A stretch of DNA of 64,000 nt from Echinometra lucunter (Eukaryota; Echinodermata; Echinoidea; Camarodonta; Echinometridae), in assembly GCA_029962745.1 (NCBI GenBank), contig CM057156.1:3494114-3558113 (forward strand). The letters are read 5' to 3'. The position numbers and the translations under genes were made by a program. The notes beneath the pieces were generated by a model. That model searched no databases. It saw nothing but the letters and a program-made list of their open reading frames with translations, and was not told where the DNA came from. The number at the start of each line of letters is the position of its first letter. Position 1 is the first letter of the stretch. Positions 11,601 through 21,700 of the stretch are shown here, in pieces.

Positions 11601-12192
11601 CCCTAGAGATTTGACCCAACCTTCTACTCTAAGACCAGTAGTGAAACAGCAAAGGACAATGCTCCAATGTCAGAGTTCTGAAAATGCATGTACACATCTT
11701 GTCAAAATCTAAAGAATTCTTAAAATTTTGAAATTAAGCAGGCATTGGTCATGATGAATGAGAAACTACAAGAATTTGTGGATAATGGAATGAAAATCTT
11801 ATAGTGTACCAATCACATCTTTTATCTTTTATAGAAGCGATATTTGAGGCTCATATTTTGCATAAAGTATAGCGACATTGAAGCCCTCTCCAAAGCAAAA
11901 TGTCTTTGGGTGATTGTTAAACTTTGACCTCATTTTAAAGTTGGGAGATAATATAATTGCGCCATTGGCATTTGGTAAAGCATTTAGTAAATATCAATAT
12001 TTCTCTGTCACCCTCAGATACCGTCAGCTATCAAATAAGAGCTCCCTGATAGTGTCCCATATGCAACGCTTCCTTGGCCACTGTCCAGATGTCCTGACCA
12101 CCTATCGACTTGCCAATCAGCTAGAGTATAAAGACATGGCCATCAATCTCATCAAGGGGGATGCAGGAGCTTATCTTACTGATGTTGCATAA
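1721..12192 (+). CDS. SPG11: spatacsin (SPG11 orthologue), copy A, incomplete (e1, e2, gap, e25-e33)
   Basis: This is a second copy of the same gene, near-identical to copy B. Present exons: e1 1,721-1,814; e2 3,429-3,672; e25 5,811-5,877; e26 6,402-6,569; e27 7,179-7,321; e28 7,832-7,936; e29 8,359-8,527; e30 9,513-9,589; e31 10,366-10,515; e32 11,057-11,208; e33 12,018-12,192. Exons e3-e24 are absent and only a 500-N gap stands in their place. Exon lengths equal those of copy B except e1, which is 94 nt against 96 nt and is frameshifted. Few residues differ in the shared part: R/K in e25, T/A in e28, V/I and A/V in e31, N/S in e32. This is allele-like divergence, so this copy is more likely an alternative haplotype than a second gene. 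Confidence 0.9.
2214..2362. mobile_element. palindromic MITE, GTTTCATAAAACTTG family
   Basis: 149 bp with inverted ends around GTTTCATAAAACTTGTTATC and a central GAAAATCCTTGCATCTGATT block shared with the other members listed here. Confidence 0.8.
2463..2530 (+). pseudogene. decayed partial copy of e2 (copy A)
   Basis: ACAG then ATCCATCCATCAACCATAAT resembles the acceptor and start of e2 (ATCCCTCCATCGATTACAAT). The frame is not kept. Confidence 0.5.
2635..2682. repeat. CT microsatellite
   Basis: Pure (CT)n with one break. The matching tract in copy B is at 24,512-24,552. Confidence 0.95.
2723..3130. mobile_element. 408-bp TTAA-flanked MITE, CCCATAG family
   Basis: Flanked by TTAA on both sides (2,719-2,722 and 3,131-3,134). 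Ends CCCATAGAGGTACAG and CTGTACTGCTATGGG. TTAA plus ends beginning CCC is the pattern of piggyBac-like elements. No coding capacity. Confidence 0.85.
3429..3672 (+). CDS. SPG11: spatacsin copy A e2
   Basis: Identical in length (244 nt) and frame to copy B e2. Acceptor TTTTACAG; reads PSIDYNLRADSAWSYL to KILDELA(R). The e3 partner lies in the N gap. Confidence 0.9.
4133..4534. mobile_element. TTAA-flanked MITE, CCCATTCGTGACAG family (copy A)
   Basis: Ends CCCATTCGTGACAG and CTGTCACGAATGGG, TTAA on both sides. 402 bp here because of small indels; 408 bp in copy B. Followed by a mirrored end (see 4,508-4,565). Confidence 0.9.
4508..4565. repeat. perfect 27-bp palindrome at the MITE/TTAA boundary, copy A only
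   Basis: Arms 4,508-4,534 and 4,539-4,565 are exact reverse complements around TTAA. Copy B has unrelated sequence to the right of the same TTAA. Confidence 0.9.
5111..5610. other. assembly gap, 500 N
   Basis: Exactly 500 N, so a placeholder length. Left flank matches copy B to 26,967; right flank matches copy B from about 52,089. Confidence 0.99.
5811..5877 (+). CDS. SPG11: spatacsin copy A e25
   Basis: 67 nt; VANFLSDVVMTGLQQKIRRR. Acceptor TTTATAG, donor GTATGT, phase 0 to 1. Confidence 0.88.
6088..6401 (+). pseudogene. three decayed tandem copies of e26 (copy A)
   Basis: Blocks like CATGAGCCTAGCTAAA and AGGTTCCCTGACATGCC of e26 recur from about 6,088, 6,161 and 6,270 before the real exon at 6,402. 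Stops and poly-C (6,281-6,305) break them. Confidence 0.75.
6402..6569 (+). CDS. SPG11: spatacsin copy A e26
   Basis: 168 nt; AAFMSLAKLCKDPACLG core. Preceded by decayed tandem copies of itself. Donor GTGAGA, phase 1 to 1. Confidence 0.9.
6570..7178 (+). other. intron e26-e27, copy A
   Basis: AT-rich; nothing recognised. The matching copy B intron is 53,044-53,648. Confidence 0.8.
7179..7321 (+). CDS. SPG11: spatacsin copy A e27
   Basis: 143 nt; LTLEVELIVRSHDCFTLSCN onward to EEFGLM. Donor GTAAGA. The first exon of the best conserved C-terminal block. Confidence 0.92.
7697..7785 (+). pseudogene. decayed partial copy of e28, upstream side (copy A)
   Basis: GATGTAAGAAGGTTCAGTGA then a degenerate CATCTTTAAGATCTCAAGA, against GTGTGAGAAGGTTCAGTGA and CATCTTTGAGATCTTGAGA of e28. 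No intact splice sites. Confidence 0.75.
7832..7936 (+). CDS. SPG11: spatacsin copy A e28
   Basis: 105 nt; VRLLIGVRRFSEMTYIFEIL onward, with T where copy B has A in HQMDTLLKK. Flanked on both sides by decayed copies. Phase 0. Confidence 0.92.
8028..8140 (+). pseudogene. decayed partial copy of e28, downstream side (copy A)
   Basis: TTTTTGAGATCTTGAGAGCT, CATCAGATGG, CTCAAGAAAGGAGCGAATGT, all matching e28 and its donor region, with internal deletions. Confidence 0.8.
8359..8527 (+). CDS. SPG11: spatacsin copy A e29
   Basis: 169 nt; ALLDFLKRCDPPDTEAYSIV, acceptor ATATCTAG, donor GTAAGT. Translation identical to copy B. Confidence 0.94.
8528..9512 (+). other. intron e29-e30, copy A
   Basis: Nothing recognised; open frames here are short and have no family resemblance. 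Copy B equivalent 54,999-55,983 is almost identical. Confidence 0.8.
9513..9589 (+). CDS. SPG11: spatacsin copy A e30
   Basis: 77 nt; DTNIEIQNILENVLHDFTNA then KNFAK; donor GTAAGT. Phase 1 to 0. One silent difference from copy B. Confidence 0.9.
9673..9809. mobile_element. palindromic MITE, GTTTCATGAAGAG subfamily
   Basis: Inverted ends GAGCGTTTCATGAAGAGTTT; same central block as 2,214-2,362. Intron e30-e31 of copy A. Confidence 0.8.
10366..10515 (+). CDS. SPG11: spatacsin copy A e31
   Basis: 150 nt; DNCLRHAEKCIKQARLVALQ to TQHPKFHE. Two residues differ from copy B (V/I, A/V). Divergence between copies rises from about here. Confidence 0.93.
10516..11056 (+). other. intron e31-e32, copy A
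   Basis: Nothing recognised. It lacks the LINE tail that copy B has at 57,401-57,750. Confidence 0.8.
11057..11208 (+). CDS. SPG11: spatacsin copy A e32
   Basis: 152 nt; VMIVQDAYQQQSEWSNALFN, then VILQGNFKYLEDFQ. Acceptor ATGCAG, donor GTATGG, phase 0 to 2. Confidence 0.94.
11318..11470 (-). mobile_element. tRNA-derived SINE (copy A)
   Basis: On the - strand: A-box-like TAGCTCTGTTGGTAGAGCA, B-box GGTTTGAAACC, then GTGCCCTTTGGTAGGGCA and CCAGGTCCCTTGGAGTGG. Same family as 45,043-45,262. Confidence 0.85.
12018..12192 (+). CDS. SPG11: spatacsin copy A e33, last coding exon with stop
   Basis: 175 nt; acceptor CCCTCAG, then RYRQLSNKSSLIVSHMQRFL and DAGAYLTDVA-stop. Translation identical to copy B. 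A decayed duplicate follows the stop. Confidence 0.94.
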
Positions 12193-12217
12193 AAATGATA
12201 AATGCAAGTGGATTTCC

Positions 12218-12446
12218 TTTGCCACCGCTTACAAAGAGATGGCACAAAGTCTAGGTAGTGATAGTCTTGTTGAACCTGAGGGATACCGCGTAGATACTGT
12301 ACAATGTAATTTGCGGATTGAGTTCCAAGGACCAGTCTTCTGATGTACCGAAAGCCGTCTGCCTTGCCAATCAGCTAGAATACAAGGAGATGGCATGTAA
12401 TGTAGTGAAGGGGATGCAGTAGTTTATTTTAGTGATGTTGCATAGA
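12218..12446 (+). pseudogene. decayed copies of e33 after the stop (copy A)
   Basis: CTTGCCAATCAGCTAGAATA, then GGAGATGGCATG and AGTGATGTTGCATAG at 12,361-12,446 copy the end of e33. A weaker, older copy may lie at 12,218-12,280 (GCTTACAAAGAGATGGCAC). Likely now in the 3' UTR. Confidence 0.75.
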
Positions 12447-14023
12447 TGTTGATCATCTGATTGCAAGTCAATGGAGATTTTCTAAAGTCATTTCTCAAAC
12501 TGTTAACTAATTTACCAAAATGATACACTAAGAAGAAATGGCATGCTGTTGATTCACTTATGACTGTGAATCTGAGCAGTGTGGCACAGCTAGCTTGTTA
12601 CATTAACACATTTGCCTTCCAGACTGAAAAAAAAGCTGAAATTCCCAGGCAACTGTCTCAAGGTCCCACTAGCATTCCACTTTACAAATGTAAAAGATGG
12701 CCATTGGCCTGTCCTAGCCATGTGACCTGTTCTGATCATCATTCAAAAGAATCTGTTTGTCATCTTTGTGACAATCAAAACAAATACACTGTATTGTTCC
12801 TTGTTTGTGGTTTGATGAATGTATGATTTGTCAACTCTTTCGGCAAATGTGTTTGTGATTTCTAACTATCATATCAGTACTTACAACTGTATTATAATCC
12901 CTTTCTGTCTTGTATTACACAGCCAATCACTTCAATATCAGATTTTTCTTACATGTATATTTACTTAAGTGTAAGTTATGTACATAAAAATGCTTCTGTA
13001 ACTACAATATATATATAAGAGTATTTGGAAATGATTTTAATTGTGCAATCAGGTTAGTTTTCCCTCACGTTTCAATCAGTTTAAATTATATTTAGAATGG
13101 TAAGACTTTACAGGCATTGGATAAGTTCTGTTCACATTAGAAAGAAAAGCTGATCCGAAATATTTGATTTTGCAAGCAGTGAATTGCCAGTGAATGAAAT
13201 TGGGCATCAAAGTAGCTTTGTATTTACCAACAAATGCAATCACATTCCAGATTTGGACAGACACCTAAATACTGCCCTACCACCCTCCTACAACGCCCCC
13301 CCCCCCCCCCCCCCCCCCCCCCGCATTTGTCTTCGATAAACAACATTGCATTCAAAGCAGAGGTTATGTGATTTCAAGGGTTGTGCAAACTGTGACATCT
13401 TGATTTTGTTAAGATACAACAACACATTTTTACGGACAAAAGCTAATAGTTTTCACAGTATGTCTTCAGATTCTCATGTGCCTACATTTTATCTCCAAGA
13501 AGTCATAGCTGTGAGAAGTGTAGTGTAGTAGATCAGTTGGTGTACATTAAGTTTTGATTCATCCAGGTAGAGTTAATTTAGAAATAAATGCTAAATCAAT
13601 ACATCTGAACTTACTTTGGATTTGAGATGAGACCTTATGGACCTTATCGTACTGCTACATGTATTTTGCTTGACATCTGTATTATGTAAAATACAGTTAC
13701 ATGAATAGGCATTACGCTGTAAGCGTTGGTGATCACAATGCGACATACTCACTTGCTATTTGTTTAGTAAATTTACCGCAGTATTTGTGAAGTAGCCTCC
13801 ATTTTCTTTCTGATTTTCTATCTTATTAAAGATAATCTTGAATTCTGCTCATTGGATTGCAAAGTGAGAGAAGCTGTTTCAAAGTGATTGAGGAAAGGTT
13901 GATTAGTCTATTAAAATTTGTTTAAAACCCGAGGTTTTGAATCATCACTGTGATGAGAAATCAGATTAATTTTGGTGAAAAGCACACGCATTGCAAACAG
14001 AAAAAGGAGTATGGATTGCACGC

Positions 14024-14386
14024 AATTCTCGCGTTTCACAATGCATGAGCCACCAACGTCCTTACCATGAGAGGCCATTTTCCGACTTGCGGGTCGACAA
14101 CTTTTTCCAAGATAGCAGATGCCGCAAGTGAGAGTTGACCACTTGAAAAAATATTAAACTGACCGAGAGATCCCAAGCGCTGGGAAGAAATAGGATGAGT
14201 TAGTAGAATTAGCATTGAGAGCCAAGAGAAAATATGAAGTGTTAGAAGTCTGTAATTACTTAGAATAGGAGCGTAAAGGGCGACTAGTGCAAGCTGTTGA
14301 TAGTACTGCTGTCGACCCATCTCGCGCTAGAGTGACCATCGCAGCTGAACTGAATGAGGGCACAAGGATTATGATATGCGAGAATT
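14024..14386. mobile_element. MITE with AATTCTCGCGTTTCACAAT ends (copy A)
   Basis: Inverted ends AATTCTCGCGTTTCACAAT and ATGATATGCGAGAATT. The interior has inverted matches (GCAAGTGAGAGTTGACCA). Confidence 0.75.
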
Positions 14387-14580
14387 GTTCGGGCTGAACA
14401 CTCGAGCTGTTTACTGTCATATTTTGAATATGAGCCCATTTGAAGAGTAAACCTTGTCAAGGGACATTTCTACCACGATATTCTTCTAAGCTGACAAACT
14501 GACACACAAAAAAAAAAAAACTGAGAAAGCTCACAACTTATCTTACACCTCCTACCAGAACTGGAGCTTCTCTTACACCC

Positions 14581-14987
14581 ACCGTTCACTATACGATCTG
14601 TTTGTGATCTGATTTTGGAAAAAATTGTTCTAGCATTTGATATGAACATTCAAACGCGTCATGTTTTAATGATCAAAGTTCTGAATAGTCGTATAAATAC
14701 TGAAATGGAAATTCAGGGCTATTGCAAACCTCCTCGTATGAATAAAAGCGACATCAATACCGAATCGTAATGACGTCATAGCAAGCCTGCGATTGGCTAC
14801 GATTTGAAGCTGATTTGGCCTTTACTCAGACCACAAGGCTTGCAGTTAACCAACATTTTTATTTTAGCATTCCTATCATTACTGCGAACTTCAAATAAGA
14901 TAATTTTACTTGTTTAAACTGTCATATTAAATGCAAAATGCCATTTGTTCAAAAATCGGGTCACAGACAGATCGTATAGTGTGCGGC
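14581..14987. mobile_element. MITE with CACTATACGATCTG ends (copy A)
   Basis: Inverted ends ACTATACGATCTGTTTGTGA and its complement near 14,960-14,987. Confidence 0.75.
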
Positions 14988-15698
14988 ATGTTTTAATGAG
15001 TGTGAATGAAAAAGTAAATGCCATTTGAATATCATTTTTGTGTTTGAAATATATTTTTTTATGATGAGAATACATACTGTCAATAAAATCTAATAGAAAC
15101 AAGCCAAACAGGATGAAATGTAATTTTTAACTTTATTCATTTTTTATTAATTAATATAAATGTTTGACAGAAGTTGAGACATCAATGGTACTCTGAAGAA
15201 ACAATTTACATTTTTGTGTTAATTAGCATGCTTTAATAATGAGGTTTAAAAAGATCAGCATTTCAAATTAAACATAAGTTGGCCAACAACACAAAATTAA
15301 CTTGTTATAACTCTAACTTACTTCAGTTTTGATCTTTAACTTTTTGAAGCTGCACTTTGACATTTAAAAGACTTTAAAATTTCCATGTTTTGCAAAAAAA
15401 AAACTTGACTGTTTTGACAAACTGACAGAAAAATTGAACGATACCATCTGAGGGCAAGTTTAAGATATATTTTGCACATAACAAAAAACAAAGATTGCTA
15501 TTAATCCATAAATAGTATTAAGCTGATAGCCCGAGTACAAACAGTATAGAGCTCACATTGAAGTATTAAGTAATAAGATACCTTCATTTTATTCCAGTAT
15601 ATTTGATATACAAAATAATTTACTTCCGTGTTGGAGATGGAAAATACTGCCCATGAAATGTAATAAAATAACCCACTTGTTTTGAGTAGAATAGGGTA

Positions 15699-15897
15699 CT
15701 GTATAAACTAATATTTTAGCCTACAGATATTTTAACGATTTGAGACAAGTTTGACATATTAGCGAGTTATTATTTTCACGTTTTGAAAGATATTTCTATA
15801 CAAGTATATAGGCATCTTTCTGAGTTGAAATTTTGGCGAGGACATCATCGCGAAATTAGCGAAAATTAAACCACCGCGAAAATTTCAGCTTATACAG
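15699..15897. mobile_element. 199-bp MITE with TA target duplication, present only in copy A
   Basis: Ends CTGTATAAACTAATATTTT and AATTTCAGCTTATACAG, flanked by TA. Copy B has a single TA at the same site (near 62,500), a clean empty allele. Tc1/mariner-like by TA duplication. Confidence 0.9.
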
Positions 15898-16456
15898 TAT
15901 TCTCACTGTCGGCTAGCAGCAGACGTGTTGCCATTTTCTTTTTGTACATGTATCTATGGGACAAATGAGTGCTCTTACATACGCACGTATAGCCACAGCT
16001 GACCACAGCTGGATATGTGTGTGATCGATCGGGTGGGCAAGTTATCTCAGAGAATTTGAACAAGTCTGCATGCCGTTTTTCAGGAATCTTATGATTTCTG
16101 ATGGAGAATATTATGAATGACAAATGCTATGGTGATATAATTCTGTTTGAAGCATATTTTTTGTTAAATCAAACTGGAAATATTAGGGTCTGACATATCC
16201 CCTATCCCTTCCTATCAGGCACTGCCTTCACTGTCTGCCCCCTGAGTGACAAAGTTCATAAAATTTACACCTAAAATTTGAAGTAATCTACAAATGAAGG
16301 CAACTGACAACATATTGCCAACAGTCTAGCTGAAGGATTAGAAACTAAGTGGTTTCACACACAGATATAGCCTAAAACCGATAAACGAAAAATAGCAACA
16401 AGTCTGTCGCTAGCCAGCAGTGTTCAGGAAAAAAAACCAGGTACATTTATTAAACA

Positions 16457-16675
16457 GGGCTGGTATTCTGAAAAGTGTTTTATCTTTTATCTTATCTTCA
16501 CTGTGTTAATTGTCATAACAAATTCTGAAGGCGTACCTATGACTGGTTTTAGCTGCGCAAAAGACCAGCATGCAAGACAAAAGTGCGCTATGTTAGCCAA
16601 TGGCGTACGCTATTTCTGATTGCTTTGGCAATTAAAATAAGATAAAAGATAAAACAATTTTCAGAATACCGGCCC
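16457..16675. mobile_element. MITE with GGGCTGGTATTCTGAAAA ends (copy A)
   Basis: Inverted ends GGGCTGGTATTCTGAAAA and TTTTCAGAATACCGGCCC; subterminal TTTTATCTTTTATCTTATCT is also inverted. Confidence 0.85.
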
Positions 16676-17730
16676 AGATTGCTCCCATGGAAGCTCTTTT
16701 TAATGCCCTATCAAAAGAAAACAAGAAAAAATGAAAACCTGACTCGTGTGTAACAGCTGCTTGTGAACATGCAGCACAGAAGTCAATGTGTTTATCTCAG
16801 ACTTGCCCTCCAAAAATACTTTCAGACAAGAATAGTATTAAATCCCATCCTTAACAATTCAAAATTCTGTACCACTGTTTCTTGTAGAGCAGACAATAAA
16901 AATCATGATTACTTCATCATATGTTTTAGTATCACATTTTTGACAAAATGGCATTCAAAGACAAGGCTAGAATTTCCACTATGGAAAAATAAATGGTGAG
17001 TCCTGAACTGGTGTACATGCAATGGATACTACAATGAAACTTTTCACTTTTTTTTTTGGTTGAAAACAAAAACAAACGAACATCATTTCCAAATTAGCTT
17101 TGAAGAATGGTGTTTCGTTTCTAAAAGATTTTACAATGGGGGGGGGGGGGGGGGGAGCCAGAGATGAGGCAAGTAACAGAAAATGGAATGCTAAATATAG
17201 ATTAGATAAAAATCAGGTACAGTCGACTACCGTTCCTTAAAAATGTTTTCAAACATAGGAAGACGCTTCTATGTCCCAAGCCTGGCTTTAGAAGATATTC
17301 AGACACTTCGAAATCACCATCATTATCTTTCATAAGAAGCTCACAATAACTATCACAAAGGGATTTGCATTACAGCTAAACAGCTGATGGGGTCAAACTT
17401 TCTTCCTCATTATGTCGATGACTGAGGCTTAATGCAAAACATGAAATGCACAAAATTGGTATATCTGTGGCGGAAACAAAGACTGGTAGGAAATACTAAG
17501 GCTGGTTCTGAATGTACTCACAATTTACTTTTTTTGTAATTTGTCAATTAGAGGTCCTGTAACAAGATTCATACCTGTACATCTAAATAATTGACTATAA
17601 TGTAAAATTACATAATGCATGGTAGGCCTTCTGTTAAGATCAAAACAACTAAGATGAAAAAAAGCAGTTTATATAGCAACAGGTTATACCCTTCATCACG
17701 GATCTTATGACCTAAACTTATAGACACAAA

Positions 17731-17909
17731 GGCCGGCATTCAGAAAAGGGTTTAAATCATGGGGTGCTTTAAACCTCGGTAAGCGTACTAAAACAGACGT
17801 AAATAGGCGCATATTGGCCATGCGCTTATAAGATCTGATTCTGTGCGCATGTACACTTACAAAACCCAGGAGGGGGGGGGGGTTTAAACATCTTTTGTGA
17901 ATTCTGGCC
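17731..17909. mobile_element. MITE with GGCCGGCATTCAGAAAAG ends
   Basis: Inverted ends GGCCGGCATTCAGAAAAGGG and TCTTTTGTGAATTCTGGCC with GGTTTAAA subterminal. Related to 37,561-37,790 and 19,698-19,840. Confidence 0.75.
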
Positions 17910-18613
17910 AAAATTGATGAAAGGACAGAATAAATCAAATATACAGATTCTATGAAGTTATTCATATGAAAAATGAAAAAAATGAAAAAAATGACTTCTG
18001 ATGACTTAGAAGTTTGTTTTTCATTGCACATAGTGCACTACAAATTTCACTCAAGTAAATTTCTCAAGTTAAGGATTTTGAAGAATACAGCTACACTTTT
18101 TTTTTTCAAAATTCTTACTCTAGATACAAGGAATAACTAATATCGTCAAAATAAACAAAATAAGAAAAAAACATTCTTGCAATTTGTAAGGTAAATCATA
18201 AAGTTTCGGACCAAATTTCTAGAATATCTATCTGGCTTTGGGTGAGAACTAAGCCATTTAACTGACTGTATCACAGACTTACAAAACAGTTCTTATGATA
18301 CAATACAGTGAAACAATGTGTGAGGACTATGTTGTAAGAAGTGGTTTAACCTTGTCATTGATTCATCACTTACTGCAATGTGATAGTACATACTGATTAA
18401 ATGTCTCATAAAACTGCTGAATTTCAATTTTATAAAAAAAAAAAAATTCAGAAAAAAAAAATGCATGCATGTTATCATTTATCTACTGTATATTCTGCTT
18501 GCCGTAAAATGTTCTATAAATAATCTTTGATAGTGCTCTTCACAAGTCGACATTACTTGATGAAATGACAGTGAAGAGTACAGAAGAAACTGGCCTAGGA
18601 TAAGGAGTCTTTG

Positions 18614-18730
18614 TCACATAAAATCATCAAATTCATCGCCGTAACTGAAGTCATCAAATTCATCCTTCTTTGCCGACTTTCCGCTACCTGCTAGCACTGC
18701 CTTTTTCTTTCCTTTCTTTCCTTTTGAGGC
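18614..18730 (-). CDS. EIF3J: eIF3j last coding exon with stop
   Basis: Acceptor GTCCAG, then ASKGKKGKKKAV, a short linker, DEFDDFSYGDEFDDFM and TGA. The lysine block followed by an acidic-aromatic end is the family C-terminus. Length 117 nt, phase 0. Confidence 0.94.
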   Translation of the reverse strand, partial: ASKGKKGKKKAVLAGSGKSAKKDEFDDFSYGDEFDDFM

Positions 18731-21700
18731 CTGGACAAAAAAAAAAGGAACACAAGAAATAATGTTAGTCACAAATCAATAAGGTAGACCTTATTCTGAA
18801 ACAAATACAAGTATTTTCGCAATTCCCAGTTTTACTATGAAGGTATTGCAATACAACAATTCAACATGTGTGAGTGTTTTTCAAGATTTCATTAAGAATC
18901 TAGACATGTGGTATATAAGCAGCAATGGAAATGCACGCCTGAAACACCACCTGAGGTCGGGACACCTCAAGTTGACAACGGGACTCAGAAATTTTTTTAG
19001 CAAAACAGAGCCCGTACTATACTGTATACGTGTCGTTGCGGGCGCGGACTATCGTACTTCATGGCAACCTCACTTGAGGTCGAGACACCTCAAGTCGACA
19101 AGGGGACTTTTTTAATAGAAAATTTTCAAGCAAAATAGAGTCCGTACTGTACGTATGGGTGCCTGATATACCGGCCTGCACGTTATTGAACTTTATTGTA
19201 AAAAATAATCCGTTCAACCTTTCTAGCTGTCGCCCGGATCATATTACACCTCTTTATTTTTATTTAGAATAGTTAACATTAACATTAATTATGTTTCAAT
19301 CCTCAACATTTCAGAGTTTGTACAGTGGATAACAGGAAGGGGGTTGGTAAATAAATCGGAGGATGGTTTTGACTTGAGGTGTCTCAACCTCAAGTGTCCC
19401 GACCTCGGTTGGTTTTTCAGATGTGCATGTCGACTTGAGGTTGCCATGAAGTACGATAGTCCTTGCCCGCACCGACACATGTACAGTATAGTACGAGCTC
19501 TATTTTGCTCAAACATTTTCTAAGTCCCGTTGTCAACTTGAGGTGTTTCGACCTCAAGTGTCCCCACCTCAGGTGGTTTTTCAGGTGTGCATTTCCATTG
19601 CTGCTGGTATATACTATCAGGTATACAAGATTAATTTCAGTGCATTATTTGTGAATGAAATTTTCAATCATTCCCAGAAGTCATGGAAACTAAAAGTTCT
19701 GAATTCACAAAGGTTTACTTGAAACCATGATGTAAACCATAGACGTACTGATTTACGAAAAGCAGTTTTGGAGGTTTAAACCATAATTCACATGTTTAAA
19801 ACATGGTTTGCATATAAATATCTTTGTGAATTCGTGCCTTTGTGTCCTGTCTATCAGGTTTACATACCTTCTGTGCTTTTGCTTTCTCATTTCCTATTGC
19901 TGTTAGACTGCTACCTAATTTCTTCACTTGTTCACTGTCAACTGAAAAATAACAGGTAAAAGAAAAAAAAAAGCAGTATTACAGAAAACATTCATTGCTC
20001 TATTAAAACAATCTACTGTTGATGTTTGAATAAATTTTACTACACATTTTCTGGCAATATACGCTATACAGGATCAATGTCATGTAACATTATTGTATTA
20101 GAATTCAAAAAGCTAATGTACACCTTTGGAAGCAAAAAAAAAATTGGCATGAAAATGATTAATTATAGTCTCACACTGTCCGACTTGCATTAAAAAAATA
20201 CATGTGTGAGAACGTGTGATATTTCATTCTGAATTTCTTGCAAATTTTAGTGTAAATATCTGAAATGAATACGATGTAACGGCTACACTCAGTCCTCTAG
20301 GACCCCTGCACATCCCCCCCCCCCCCCCCGCACAATATTCACGACACTCTTTCACACATGTTACGTAAACAGTACTGTCATTGGTTTTACACATTCACAG
20401 GCACTGTCTGACAATACGACACTGACCTGAGATTGAAAAAAATATTTTTTGCCTTTCATTTGTTTAATATCCAACTTGAAGAAAACAAACTTCTCAGTAT
20501 TAAAATTTTGCTCTTATCTTGCTCCTGACCAGCTAAAAGCAAACAGGTCTCTATCATATTATTCTAAATTGAACAAGAAACAAGTAATACCGAGCTGCGT
20601 ATTCATGTCAAAGGACTGATTAATCTGTCTACAAGCAGAGCTGCCAACCCCAATTAGAAAAATCCTATTCTTTATTTCCTTTAATCCTATTTTCAGTTCA
20701 AAAAGCCTTTTTTTGGATTTGAAAATTTTAAACATACAACAGTATGATTCCTTTGCCACTCTGCATGATATCCTAACTAAAATACAACATTATTGATATA
20801 AAGGGCATACTTAATTATTTTGATCCTCCCTTTTCTGCATTATAATTCTTAATTTAAAATGATCTACAGTACAAAATACACAGGTATAACATATTGAGCA
20901 CTTGGGTAAACTTAAATGATGGTAATATGAAATGAAAATAAGAAAAAATAAAGGTGATAAAGAATTATTCTAAGAACTTTTGAAAATCCTACTTGAATGG
21001 GAAAAATCTTAATGTCATATTCCTTTCAAAAATCCTACTAAAAAGGATAAAATCCTACTAGTTGGAGCTTTAAAAACAACAAAATTTAATTCTGCCAATG
21101 ATCATAATTTTCAAATTCTAATGAATTACAAGTTCTACTTACGGCATACACAGCATGATTGAAATACATCTTCTAGAAGTGCTGGATAGTATTCTGAAGA
21201 CTCTAGTTTGGATAATTTTTCTTTTAATAACTTTCCAAATTCAGTGAACTCGTCCTCTGTTGTCGGATGCAGACCATCTATTGATTTACCATCTCCCATT
21301 CCTACTCCTGTAAGAAAAAAAAAGAAGAAAAAAAAAAGATAATATAATAACGGTTCTGCTCCACAATACAACATCAGTCTAATTAACAAATACACTCCTG
21401 TCAGGTCCCTACGTTCATCCAACTCTGGTTCCCTAGTTGTTCCCAAATCCGTTAAGACATGGGGGGTACGGGCTTTTGCTCACGCTGCCCCTGTTCTCTG
21501 GAATGATCTTCCCCTGGTTATCCGTGAATGCACTTCAATTGACACATTTAAACGTTACCTTAAGACGCGTCTATTCAATGCTTCCTACTCTTAATTGTTC
21601 CTTAATTTATCATTGTATTTGTGCTTTTCTCTCTCTTTCTTTCTTTCACTGCGCCTTGGGCACTCTGCAGAGTGGATTTGGCGCATTACAAATCCCATTT

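Larger units (their letters stand above)
12193..18613. other. intergenic region between spatacsin copy A and eIF3j
   Basis: Convergent 3' ends face each other here. It holds the decayed e33 copies, poly-C (13,297-13,322), poly-G (17,139-17,155) and the MITEs listed separately. No gene is recognised; its open frames are short and unconserved. An AATAAA at 13,582 is a possible but distant spatacsin polyadenylation signal. Confidence 0.7.

Noticed and set aside
13076..13264. Possible small gene between spatacsin and eIF3j
   Set aside because: The copy B equivalent (near 59,870-60,050) carries substitutions that do not look frame-preserving, and no motif is seen.
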